This document shows positions 36,371 to 49,415 of a stretch of 64,000 nt of DNA, piece after piece (the stretch's first letter is position 1; the number at the start of each line of letters is the position of its first letter). Position numbers and translations under genes: made by a program. Source of the DNA: JAPUEK01 sp963815355. Lineage in GTDB: Bacteria > Pseudomonadota > Alphaproteobacteria > Rhodobacterales > Rhodobacteraceae. The notes below the pieces were generated by a model. The model was not told the origin of the DNA, made no database searches, and saw only the letters and a list, made by a program, of their open reading frames with translations. Location of the stretch: NCBI GenBank assembly GCA_963815355.1, contig CAWFGJ010000013.1:868001-932000 (forward strand), given 5' to 3'.

Positions 36371-37263
36371 AGCGGACCCTCCGTCAGGATTTCGGAAATC
36401 ATCATTGGCATCGTCTCAAGCCCCTCGGCGCGCAAAAGCGTGGCGAAGTTCTCATCTCGAAAGAGTGCCCGGAAGGCCGTCGCGACGAACAACAGGTTCG
36501 CCTGAGCGATATCCGCTTTTCGGACCATCTCCCGCTGACGCTCGGTTTCGATGCGGAAAGCGCGCACCAGTGCATCCGAGGTCATGCGCGTTCGGCCTGT
36601 ATTATCACCGGGGTTGGTTTTCTGGCGCTTGCCAAGACGCTGGCGCCGTTCAACAAGCTTGCGTGCAGCCAGCAAACGCTTGCCCTTCAGCTTTCCGGAT
36701 GTATAGGCAGCGGCGAGTGCCGCCTGAACGCCATCGCCTTCTGCGCGGGCAATATCGAGCGCGACGCTGACTGGCATTTGACCCGTCTCTACCGCCAGCA
36801 GCAGCCGTTCCTCGCCTTGCGCAATCAACTGGCCAATTTCGTGCACATAGGAATAGGTGAGGCCGGTTTTCTCGGCGATCTTCTGGTCAGAATAGCCGCG
36901 TTCCCGCAAGGCTCCAATGTCATGCAACAGCTCAAGAGGGCGGTGTTGGCGGCGGGCAATATTTTCGATCACGCTGCGCAACATCCGGTCTTCCTCACTT
37001 GCGTCGATAATGATCGCCGGAATTTCGGTCTGCCCAAGTGCAGCGAAGGCTTCCATCCGCCCCTGACCACACACCAATTGAAAGGCCTCAACATCGGTAT
37101 CAGACCTGTCGACCGTCACCGTGATGGGCTTTTTCAGGCCAACTTTGGAAATGCTGTCGACCAGTTGTTTGAAGGTCTTTTCGCTGCGTTCACGTGGATT
37201 TTCCACAATCACACGGTCGATGGGAATTCGCCGGATTTTGATCGGCGCGCTGTGGGCTACCAT
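36367..37263 (-). CDS. ParB/RepB/Spo0J-family protein (first copy)
   Basis: 298 residues, intact. ParB N-terminal domain (RIPIDRVIVENPRERSEKTF, FKQLVDSISKVGLKKPITVT), the CTP-site box as VCGQGRMEAFAALG, then VIENIARRQHRPLELLHDIG and the KorB/ParB-type HTH GYSDQKIAEKTGLTYSYVHE. The C-terminal third is helical. The start overlaps the recombinase stop by seven bases and the stop overlaps the next start by four, so the three genes are translationally coupled. There is no ParA, RepA or RepC, so ordinary plasmid partition is unlikely; a DNA-bound partner of the recombinase is more plausible, as inference. Confidence 0.88.
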   Translation of the reverse strand: MVAHSAPIKIRRIPIDRVIVENPRERSEKTFKQLVDSISKVGLKKPITVTVDRSDTDVEAFQLVCGQGRMEAFAALGQTEIPAIIIDASEEDRMLRSVIENIARRQHRPLELLHDIGALRERGYSDQKIAEKTGLTYSYVHEIGQLIAQGEERLLLAVETGQMPVSVALDIARAEGDGVQAALAAAYTSGKLKGKRLLAARKLVERRQRLGKRQKTNPGDNTGRTRMTSDALVRAFRIETERQREMVRKADIAQANLLFVATAFRALFRDENFATLLRAEGLETMPMMISEILTEGPL

Positions 37264-38836
37264 GGCACCACCTCCGAAACGCGTACCCGCCCAGCCATGT
37301 CGAAGAAGAAATCAAGCGTCTTGAAACGAAAAGCGTCCAGCATCAGGCCATTCTCCTCTGCAAGCCCCAGACGGTTGGTCCGCATCTCGAATTGGGGCAA
37401 AAGGTAATAATCGAGAGCGTCCGTATTCGTGCGGTCCATCCGGATCGCAATGGTGATGTCGGGGGCGAGGCCAGTATCGAAACGGATCTTCCACCGCAGG
37501 CCGCCGGAGGCAATTTGGCGGCAGCGTGCGACGACGACCGAAGTTGTGAATTCTCCGTTGATGGTCAGCAGATCGGTGTCGGAGTTCCGCGCGACCACGC
37601 CGCCAAGCCTGGTGATTTCACGGGTCACCAGATCGACCGCGTCGCCGTGAAACAGGCGCAACATGCGATTGACTTCGATGTACTGGTAATCGCGATCCGG
37701 GGTGAACCCGACCAACTCGTAAGCCCGAAGCAGGCTGCCGAAGCGATGGGCGTAGGCCCCGCTGGATGGCAGCCCATCGGCCTCGTCGATCACCAGCCCC
37801 GAGATATAGCCATGGCGCTGGAACAGTTTGGTGAGGCGCTCCAGCATCTCCGTGTCGGAGAACCGGCGATTGCGCGCCTCGATAATGCCCTGAACCTTGT
37901 GAAACAGCTTGGGCTCAATGATCGCCTCAAACGCGCCATCTGACCTGATCCACATGTCCGGGCCATTCACGACCCGCTTGCGCTTCAGCTTGAAGGAGCG
38001 GCGGTTGTAGATGTTGTTGCCGATGTATTTTTCATTGGTCAGGATTTGATGGATCGTCGCACGAGTCCACGCGCGGCCAAGGTCACTGTGAATGCCGCGT
38101 TCGATTCAGTTCGGCCGCGATTTCACTTTCGGACTTTCCATGCTTCAGAAACCGTGCCGTAAATCCAGCGGACGGTCTGAATCTCGTCGTTGGGGCCCGG
38201 CACGAGTGTGACCCGATCGGTCTGCAGGCTTTTGTGCTCGCCGCGCTTCAGTTCGGTTTTGACCAGACCGCGCTCGTCCAGAAGGACGCGTCGCAGGCCA
38301 TAGCCAGCCGGGCCACCCTGCCGATACCCCAGTTCGATCAGGCGGCATTGCCCGGCGAAAACCTTGGTAGAGAGTTCCCGGCTGTATTCGCCCGCCATCG
38401 CACGCTTGACGCTTTTGACGATTGTAGCGACTGGGCTGCCATCATTTTCGAACTGTTCGGCGCAATACTCGACATGCTTGTTCGCACGGCGGCAGATGTA
38501 TTCATAATAGGCGGATTCGTCAGCATCCTGAAACCGGCCCCAACGGCTGACGTCATAGACCAGGATCACGTCGAAATCTGCATTGCCCTCCTGCACATCC
38601 CGGATCAGCTGCTGCAGCGCCTCGCGCCCTTCGATCCGCAATCCGCTTTTGCCCGCATCTGCATAGGTGCGGACCATCTCCAGGCCACGGTCGTTTGCAT
38701 AGGCCCGGATGGCATCCGATTGATTTTCGGTTGAGTATTTCTGATGCTCCGTCGACATGCGGACATATTCCGCAGCGCGCCGGGTTGGGCTGACATTGGC
38801 AGGTCCTTTTTTAGATGGTGGAGCTGCACGAGCCAT
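37257..38836 (-). pseudogene. large serine recombinase, two frameshifts in the middle
   Basis: N-terminal resolvase domain from ATG 38834-38836, chosen for its AGGAG site: RRAAEYVRMSTEHQKYSTEN holds the catalytic Ser (YxRxSTxxQ), with ILVYDVSRWGRF, EYCAEQFENDGSP and KRAMAGEYSRELS following. The frame breaks near 38135 and 38103, inside SESEIAAELNERG, and the recombinase domain resumes (TIHQILTNEKYIGNNIYNRR) and continues to VPW with the zinc-ribbon/coiled-coil region not obvious. About 525 residues if restored. Enzymes of this type integrate or excise mobile DNA. First gene of the recombinase-ParB-ParB operon and divergent from an HTH gene. Confidence 0.85.
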
Positions 38837-38962
38837 TCTCGACTCCTGATTAATCCATGCTGGCGTCTCCAACCGATTGGACCAGTCCTTTGGCATTGGG
38901 GGATGGATCGAATTTGCCGCTTTCATGTCGTCTCCACTGGTTTAACGGAGAGGGGCGTGACG

Positions 38963-39337
38963 ATGCGGGCGAAGATGGGCACAGTTGTGCCGAAAAAGGG
39001 CACAACTGTGCACGTCAGTGCGGATCAGGCCGCATATCGCAAGGCCATCGCTGCCGCTCTGCGCACGGAATTGGGCCAGACCCACCACGCAGTCAAGACG
39101 GCGATGCGCTGGACGGGGGCGAGCGAGCGCACTGTCAAGTATTGGCTTTCCGGCGAGCGGGGACCAAGCGGAGAGCACCTGATCGTGCTGGCACAACACT
39201 CCGACACGGTGCTTTTGACCATTCTGGCCATGGCCGAACGGCTGGCGGATAAAAGGCACAGATGTGCCGGTTGTCCGGAACGCCTCCTTGTGTTGCAAAA
39301 CCTAGGACAAGAAGTAAGTCTGTCCGAGGATTTCTAA
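38963..39337 (+). CDS. small helix-turn-helix protein
   Basis: 124 residues from ATG 38963, preceded by GGAGAGGGG. A basic N-terminus (MRAKMGTVVPKKGTTVHVSA) leads into an HTH-like region (HHAVKTAMRWTGASERTVKY, then WLSGERGPSGEHLIVLAQHS), and a C-terminal Cys pair (CAGCPERL). The pattern is of XRE-like regulators in alphaproteobacterial mobile elements. Divergent from the recombinase operon with 126 bases between starts, so it probably controls that promoter. Intact. Confidence 0.7.
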   Translation: MRAKMGTVVPKKGTTVHVSADQAAYRKAIAAALRTELGQTHHAVKTAMRWTGASERTVKYWLSGERGPSGEHLIVLAQHSDTVLLTILAMAERLADKRHRCAGCPERLLVLQNLGQEVSLSEDF

Positions 39338-39424
39338 CACAGATGATCACGGATCACAGCCAACGGGCACGCGTCCCGCCTGAAGTGCGTTGTTTTGTAT
39401 TTCACAGGCCGTTGTCGGAGCCAT

Positions 39425-39558
39425 TTTCGACATATCCTGATCTCACGGGGCAGATAGCGACTTCTATGCTTGATTTTCGACGATGCTATCCTATGATCCA
39501 ATTTCGACACAGCAGCCAATAATGCCGCAACAATCGACAACGGTGAAGGCATTTCGAC
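39425..39558 (+). repeat. four TTTCGAC direct repeats with 50/27/50 spacing
   Basis: TTTCGAC begins at 39425, 39475, 39502 and 39552, just before and within the start of the Fic gene. The repeats form two pairs each 50 bases apart, 27 bases between pairs. Could be regulator binding sites or chance; no other function visible. Confidence 0.35.
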
Positions 39559-41120
39559 CAATGGAAATTCCCTGCCAAGCCCCTTCCTTCTTCCAGAATG
39601 AGCCTCTGCCGGATGGCACGGAGCTTGCGGGCTGGGCGGCTTTGGTCGAGTTCTTTGAGGTAAGGGCACCTGTACGACACCCCTCATGCATCTCTGACAA
39701 GCATGTGCGCGGCAACAAACGATCCGAGGATCCTTGGGAAATCTACGACAAGCGGTATCAGCCGGAACCGACGCTGCTGGGTCATCTGACCTTTGCGTTG
39801 CGGCACGAAAGCATCGATCTCCTGATCCTGAAACGGGTTTTCGACAAGGCCCCCCAACCCGCGCTGGTCGAGATCGTGCATGCTGCCCCAACCGGCGCAA
39901 TCGCGCGGCGCATCTGGTTCTTCTACGAAATGCTCACGGGCAATCGCCTCGAACTTGAGGATGCGCCTGCAGTTACCGCCGTCGACGCGATCGACCCGGA
40001 TCATTACTTCACATGGTTTCGGGACTTCACTGATCGCAGCCGACTGTCCACGCGCCACCGTGTACGGGACAATTTGCTTGGGACCGGCACGTTCTGTCCT
40101 ATCATCCGCAGAACCGCCAAGCTGGAAGCCTTCATCGCCAGCGACTTGTCAGCACGGGCGCAAGAGGTAATCGGACGGGTAGGTGCACAGATCATAGCAC
40201 GGGCGGCCAGCTTCATGTTGCTTGCCGACAGTCGAGCAAGTTTCGAAATCGAAGGAGAACGCCCGGCAACCAATCGACTGGAGCGCTGGGGCAAGGCCGT
40301 TCTTGAGGCGGGGAAGCGCCCGCTCAACCAGACCGAGATCTACCGACTGCACCGGATCCTGATCGGCGACGATCGTTTTACACCGATCGGTTACCGCGAG
40401 GACGGTGTGTTCTTGGGTGAGCGGGACCATAATAACGAGCCTTTGCCCGAGTTCATCGGTGCCCGGCACCAGGACGTCCCAGACCTGATGACAAGTCTGA
40501 ACCTGTGCAACAACCGGCTGCGCATCTCGGATGTCGACCCCGTCCTGCAGGCCGCAATCATCGCATTCGGTTTCGTCTACATCCACCCTATGGCGGATGG
40601 AAACGGTCGCCTACACCGCTGCCTGATCCACCACGTGCTGGCGGAGCGAAAGTTCACACCGCCCGGGATGGTCTTCCCCGTGTCGACGGTCATGTTCGAA
40701 CGGATCGACGACTACCGTCTGACCTTGCAAGCCCATACTGGGCCGCTGATGGACTCGATCGACTGGCGCGCGCTTCCAAATGGAAACGTGGATGTGACCA
40801 ACGACACCGGCGACCTTTATCGGTTCTTTGATTGCACTGCAGCAGCTGAGTTTCTGTACGAATGCGTCAAGCGGACGGTCGAAGAGGATCTGCCGCGGGA
40901 AATAACATATATCCAAGCGCACGATGCCGCGATGCGTAATCTGATGAATGCAATCGAGATGCCAGACCGTCTCGCCGCTAGCCTGATCACATTCATCCGG
41001 CAAAATGATGGCAGGCTAGGGCGAAGGCGCCGGGACCGCGAATTTGCCAAGCTGACTGATGATGAGGTCGAACTCGCTGAGAGCATCGTCAACGACGCTT
41101 TTCAAAATGGCATCGTCTGA
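39483..41120 (+). CDS. Fic-family protein, class II (N-terminal inhibitory motif)
   Basis: 545-residue protein. The Fic active-site loop reads IHPMADGNGRLHR near residue 370 (HPFxDGNGR type, with Met in place of Phe), including the catalytic His and the Arg and Gly residues for ATP. An inhibitory helix motif SxxxEG (SFEIEGE, near residue 257) lies N-terminal to it, defining class II Fic proteins, which AMPylate a target when inhibition is relieved. The first 200 residues are a family-specific extension. ATG 39483 is used; 39522 is an alternative. Intact and lying between the HTH gene and tRNA-fMet; target unknown. Confidence 0.9.
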   Translation: MLSYDPISTQQPIMPQQSTTVKAFRPMEIPCQAPSFFQNEPLPDGTELAGWAALVEFFEVRAPVRHPSCISDKHVRGNKRSEDPWEIYDKRYQPEPTLLGHLTFALRHESIDLLILKRVFDKAPQPALVEIVHAAPTGAIARRIWFFYEMLTGNRLELEDAPAVTAVDAIDPDHYFTWFRDFTDRSRLSTRHRVRDNLLGTGTFCPIIRRTAKLEAFIASDLSARAQEVIGRVGAQIIARAASFMLLADSRASFEIEGERPATNRLERWGKAVLEAGKRPLNQTEIYRLHRILIGDDRFTPIGYREDGVFLGERDHNNEPLPEFIGARHQDVPDLMTSLNLCNNRLRISDVDPVLQAAIIAFGFVYIHPMADGNGRLHRCLIHHVLAERKFTPPGMVFPVSTVMFERIDDYRLTLQAHTGPLMDSIDWRALPNGNVDVTNDTGDLYRFFDCTAAAEFLYECVKRTVEEDLPREITYIQAHDAAMRNLMNAIEMPDRLAASLITFIRQNDGRLGRRRRDREFAKLTDDEVELAESIVNDAFQNGIV

Positions 41121-41211
41121 AATCGACATGCGGCTGAAACGCAAAAGCGGCCGCATTTCAGCGCGACTCTCAAAACGTTGACATGGCGTTGACACAAAAT
41201 GCACAAGCCAA

Positions 41212-41234
41212 AACCCGACTGTTTAGGTCGGGTT
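41212..41234. terminator. terminator hairpin between Fic gene and rRNA operon
   Basis: AACCCGAC and GTCGGGTT form an eight-base-pair stem with a seven-base loop. On the minus strand it is followed by TTTTGG and lies 28 bases beyond tRNA-fMet, so it ends the rRNA operon; it may also serve the convergent Fic gene. Confidence 0.75.
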
Positions 41235-41261
41235 CTATCTATTTGATATGTTTGTTAGATT

Positions 41262-41338
<77 letters not shown>

Positions 41339-41408
41339 ACGGTTTTGCGCGTTATTGTTTATGGGGCGCTTTTCGATTTCATCGATAGAGAGATTGCTTC
41401 TTTCTAGG

Positions 41409-41523
41409 TTTGGCGGTGACCTACTCTCCCACGTCTTAAGACGCAGTACCATTGGCGCGACGGCACTTAACTGCCGAGTTCGGGATGGGATCGGGTGTTT
41501 TGCTCGTGCTATGACCACCAAAC
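41409..41523 (-). rRNA. rrf: 5S ribosomal RNA
   Basis: About 115 bases. The core CCGATCCCATCCCGAACTCG, followed by a GTTAAGTGC-type segment and the ending GGGAGAGTAGGTCACCGCC, is diagnostic of bacterial 5S rRNA. Termini are placed by the complementary GGTTTGG and CCAAACC ends. Confidence 0.92.
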
Positions 41524-41671
41524 CGAGGAAGAAGCAGGGGACTTTTGGTCCCCTTAACATCAGTGAGTGATCCTTTTACGGATCATCAGATTGTTCCAAG
41601 TCTAAGTTGCTTTTCATGGCAACGTGTTGCTTTTGACTATCCAGGCATGGTCATTGACCTTGCTGTTTCTG

Positions 41672-44538
<2,867 letters not shown>

Positions 44539-44891
44539 AGAAAGAGCAAGGCCCCGTAATCGCAAGATCACAAAGCCGTCTTTCCGGGTGTCAAAAGCTG
44601 TATACTTTCCCATGCAACGATCCCACATCTGCCGGAGCAGACGAAGAAGATCGATGCGGTTAGTGTACTAGACTTGGAACAATATCGTTTTCGTCAATCC
44701 AGCTCGCGCATGCAGCACAAACCAGATCCGATGCAACCCATACTCGGGTACACCAAACGATACTGATGTTTTCTCTCTATACGATGTCAATCTGTTCAAG
44801 GCCTGAGCCTCGAACCGTCCGACTGGACGATCAAACGCATCCGCAGATGCCCTTGATGGTCAAGTCACTCTTACGCCAAACCCAAAGATAA

Positions 44892-44967
44892 TGGTGGAGC
44901 CTATCGGGATCGAACCGATGACCTCCTGAATGCAAATCAGGCGCTCTCCCAGCTGAGCTAAGGCCCC
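44892..44967 (-). tRNA. tRNA-Ala (TGC)
   Basis: 76 bases with encoded CCA. 5' end GGGGCCTTAGCTCAGCTGGG, anticodon TGC in TTTGCAT, T-loop GGTTCGATCCC. Standard second spacer tRNA between 16S and 23S. Confidence 0.95.
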
Positions 44968-45017
44968 AAAAGGATAACCTGCTACCGGGGCGCAATTTCC
45001 AACACAAGGATGGAAAG

Positions 45018-45094
<77 letters not shown>

Positions 45095-45228
45095 AAGACA
45101 GACCGGCAGGTCTGGCGTTAATACTGAAGGGATATGAGGACGGCCTGGCCGCGTTGTGAGTTCATGACTGAACTCTGCTAAGTGTTTCCGATGTCGAGCG
45201 TCATTGCTGAACACTCTTCGCTGGAAAC

Positions 45229-46703
<1,475 letters not shown>

Positions 46704-46934
46704 AAAGTACCGAAGTACTGTCCTTGACGTCGAACCTTCGCACATCTGCCTATACTCGGAACGAATATAGGTCTTTCTGTTCTGTGCTTTGGTTGTCGAA
46801 ACAACAAAAGCCGCAAAACAGTGAAGCTTTCCCAGGTCATCGGTAGCGCGGTTTCCCACATTCCCTGCTGGGCAGATATGCTACGTGTTAGACGCCGATG
46901 CGTCCAAACCGCCCACATATCCCTTCATTCATTC

Positions 46935-46949
46935 AATTTTCAAAGAGCA
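46935..46949 (-). promoter_or_regulatory. rRNA leader boxA antitermination site
   Basis: TGCTCTTTGAAAATT on the minus strand, about 230 bases before 16S, matches the boxA consensus TGCTCTTTAACA bound by NusB/NusE for rRNA antitermination. Confidence 0.7.
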
Positions 46950-47088
46950 CAGACACAAAACAGACAACACACCCCAACTTCGGGCGTATCTCCCATCGCG
47001 CATCCAATTATTCCGTGCGATCCCTTCCAGAACCACTCCCCGTTCCCAACAAGCACATCGCTGCGCCGCGTCGTCTTCGGTGAGGCGT

Positions 47089-47117
47089 TATCTACGGAGA
47101 CACACCAAAACCCGCAA
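47089..47117 (-). promoter_or_regulatory. candidate rRNA operon promoter
   Basis: On the minus strand TTGCGG and TAGATA are separated by 17 bases, giving a start about 380 bases before 16S. Spacing is ideal but the -10 match is weak, so this is tentative. The AT-rich tract with TTTTTTT just upstream could be an UP element. Confidence 0.3.
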
Positions 47118-47230
47118 GAGGGAAAAGACAAAATCCCTACATTTTTTTGTCACGATCAACGTTTAAAGGGAATTTCCGCACACAAAATCATCACCAAAAC
47201 CCAAACCAAAACCCAAAACCAACCAAACAT

Positions 47231-47276
47231 CCCCCCAAAACAACCCACAAACCCAAATCCCAAACCCCGAATCCCC
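47231..47276 (-). other. G-run tract upstream of the rRNA promoter (possible G-quadruplex)
   Basis: The minus strand has six runs of three to six G (positions 47231-47236, 47244-47246, 47252-47254, 47259-47261, 47265-47268, 47273-47276) separated by four to seven bases, mostly T and A. This meets the usual G-quadruplex pattern. It lies in a strongly strand-biased G/T tract from about 47170 to 47280. Confidence 0.55.
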
Positions 47277-47280
47277 GAAT

Positions 47281-47697
47281 CCAGCCGACTCAGAGGGCAC
47301 ATTTCGGCCGAGTCGGAGCCTGATCGCTTTCATTCAGGCGAGTCGCGGGGGGCCGGGAAAGGACGTTGTCATGATCTTTGCGAAGCAGCCAAGCGCGCAA
47401 TCCGTGTCGGCGCAGACGATCCCCTTAGTTAAGCCAAGAAGCTGTTCAGGGCGTTCATTTGGCAATCTTCAGGGGTACCCCCAGAATCGCGTCTCTTACC
47501 GGGTCGGGATTGGACGGCCGCGCCGCATGCCGGTGCAATTGGTTAAGGAGCGTTCCTGGCTTTAGCACGCGCCCAGCGAGGCGCGGGGTGCGCGGATATG
47601 TGAACGGTTGCTGCAAATGCTTGGCGTGTTGGCGCAACGGCACAAAGCCAGCATTGAATGCATTAAACCGCCACGATTAAGGCTCAGATCATCAGGG
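47281..47697. other. non-coding stretch between rRNA operon and tRNA-Arg
   Basis: About 400 bases with only short, unconvincing frames and no recognised RNA gene. I see nothing I can name here. Confidence 0.5.
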
Positions 47698-47735
47698 AAA
47701 AACAAAAGGGCTTAGGTGTTTCCACCTAAGCCCTT
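47698..47735 (-). terminator. terminator of tRNA-Arg
   Basis: AAGGGCTTAGGTG and CACCTAAGCCCTT form a 13-base-pair stem with a short loop; on the minus strand it is followed by TTGTTTTTCC. It lies just downstream of the tRNA. Confidence 0.85.
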
Positions 47736-47743
47736 GAATTCGA

Positions 47744-47820
47744 TGGTGGACCCAGAGCGATTCGAACGCCCGACCCTCAGATTCGTAGTCTGATGCTCTA
47801 TCCAGCTGAGCTATGGGTCC
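47744..47820 (-). tRNA. tRNA-Arg (ACG)
   Basis: 77 bases with encoded CCA. 5' end GGACCCATAGCTCAGCTGG, anticodon ACG in CTACGAA (A34 expected to be edited to inosine), T-loop CGTTCGAATCG. Monocistronic with its own terminator. Confidence 0.95.
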
Positions 47821-47957
47821 ATCTTGAGGCGCCGTTTAGACCCCGGCGCAGGGCATTGCAAGTGCGAAAACGCGGGAAAGTGTAAGAGACATATTAACCG
47901 ACGTGTCCCGGCAGTTTGGCCAGCCTAGGATCAGGCCGATTGTAAACAGCCGTGGAG

Positions 47958-49361
47958 TCAGGTCGCTGTGGCCTTGGGCAGGTGGAGGAGGAATTCCGTT
48001 CCCTCATCATCGCTGCGCAGCAATTCCAGCCGCCCCCCGTGGCCACGCACGAGTTCAGCCGCAATCGCCAGCCCGAGCCCGGTGCCGCCTTTGCGCACCC
48101 CACCCTGAAATGCCTCGAACAAATGCTCTCGGGCCTTTTCCGGCAGACCCGGCCCGGTATCGCCAAGGCGGATCCACCATTCGGCAGGGGTCTCTCCGGC
48201 AGAGATTTCGATGGTTCCCCCCTGCCCTTTTGCTTCGATTGCCTGACGGGCGTTGCGGACGAGGTTGGACAAGACGCGGTAGAGCTGTTCAGGGTCAGCG
48301 TGAAGGGTCTGGCCAAGCGGCACCTCAATCAGGCAGGTGATCGCGCCGGTTTCCGCAAGACCTTCCCCCTCCGCCACTTCGGCGGCAAGGGCTGCAAGAT
48401 CAACAGGCCGCAAAACGGGTGCTGATTCTTCGGCTTTTCCGAACTTCAGCGTTGCCTCGCACAGCGAAACCGCACGCGCGATGGAATTGACCAATTTGGG
48501 GGCTGCGCGCGCGACAGTGGGGTCAGCGCTGTTTTCCATGCGGTCGGCAAAGAGCTGGGCCGTGGTCAAGATATTGCGCAGGTCATGACTGATCTTGGCG
48601 ACCGCACCGCCCAAGGCTGCCAAACGCTCTTTTTGGCGCAGCGCGCTCGTCAGCTGGTGCTGCATTGATTGCATCGCCTCTTCGGCCACGCGCAGTTCTT
48701 CGACCTTGGAGGTGGGCGCGATTACCCTGCGCGCATCTTCCGGGGCCTCGGCATAGGCCTGCATATGGCGCACCACCCGACGGATCGGCAAAACGATCAT
48801 CCGTTGCACCGCAAAGAACAACAAAAAGGCCGTAACGACGGAGATCAGCGCCGACAAGAACAGGATCCGCAGCCCGTAATCCATCATCGCGGCATAGAGA
48901 GGTGCCTCATCCATCGTGACTTCGATCAGGAGCCCGGCTTTTTGAACCGGATGGCCGATGACACGGATAATTCTTTCGCTTGGATCGGTCAGGCAGACGA
49001 TCGCGTCGCGGATCAACTCCCAAGGCCCCGCTTCGCGCAGGTCATAGGTTGTGGCGATGGGATGCGGGATCGGCGAGGACAGAACCAGTTGGCGCACCTC
49101 ATCGCGGCGCAGCACAATGTTATAGACCTCAGCATTGGCGAGCAGTTCTGCCTCCAACTCTGGCGTCACCATATCTTCGGCGGCAATTTGGGCCAGTGAG
49201 GCGATCTGCGCCTTTTCCAACCGGGCCATAAGGAAATCAGCGCGGAAGCGCGCGATGGAGGGCACGAAGATCAGCACTTCGGCCAGCATGACGAACGCAA
49301 TCGTCAGCAGCAGGAATCGCCCGGAAAGGGTGTTCAGAAATCTGCCGCGACCTGCTGTCAC
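47958..49361 (-). CDS. orphan sensor histidine kinase
   Basis: Membrane-bound two-component kinase of 467 residues (GTG start at 49361). A first membrane helix (FLLLTIAFVMLAEVLIFV, about 15-32), a periplasmic sensor of about 120 residues with no named domain, a second helix (ILFLSALISVVTAFLLFFAV, about 165-185), HAMP (LPIRRVVRHMQAYAEAPEDA), H-box KISHDLRNILTTAQ with phospho-acceptor His, N-box NLVRNARQAIEA, G1 GDTGPGLP and G2 GGTGLGLAI. All catalytic boxes are intact. No response regulator gene is adjacent, so the partner is elsewhere. Divergent or unlinked from its neighbours. Confidence 0.93.
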   Translation of the reverse strand: MTAGRGRFLNTLSGRFLLLTIAFVMLAEVLIFVPSIARFRADFLMARLEKAQIASLAQIAAEDMVTPELEAELLANAEVYNIVLRRDEVRQLVLSSPIPHPIATTYDLREAGPWELIRDAIVCLTDPSERIIRVIGHPVQKAGLLIEVTMDEAPLYAAMMDYGLRILFLSALISVVTAFLLFFAVQRMIVLPIRRVVRHMQAYAEAPEDARRVIAPTSKVEELRVAEEAMQSMQHQLTSALRQKERLAALGGAVAKISHDLRNILTTAQLFADRMENSADPTVARAAPKLVNSIARAVSLCEATLKFGKAEESAPVLRPVDLAALAAEVAEGEGLAETGAITCLIEVPLGQTLHADPEQLYRVLSNLVRNARQAIEAKGQGGTIEISAGETPAEWWIRLGDTGPGLPEKAREHLFEAFQGGVRKGGTGLGLAIAAELVRGHGGRLELLRSDDEGTEFLLHLPKATAT

Positions 49362-49415
49362 CCGCTGCCCTTTCTTGGTTTGCCTCGACCGGGGTGCATG
49401 CCGGATCGGCTGCGC

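Noticed and set aside
35442..37263. Integrated plasmid replicon because of two ParB/RepB-like genes
   Set aside because: No repA, repC, parA or origin-like iterons are present; the genes are coupled to a recombinase instead.
47170..47280. Telomere-like repeats
   Set aside because: The CCCAAA-like units are irregular and sit upstream of a chromosomal rRNA promoter; a circular chromosome does not need them.
46821..47432. 203-codon plus-strand frame over the rRNA leader
   Set aside because: Its translation is low-complexity Lys/Thr/Pro/Asn from the C/A-rich tract and has no start signal; the region is the rRNA leader and promoter.
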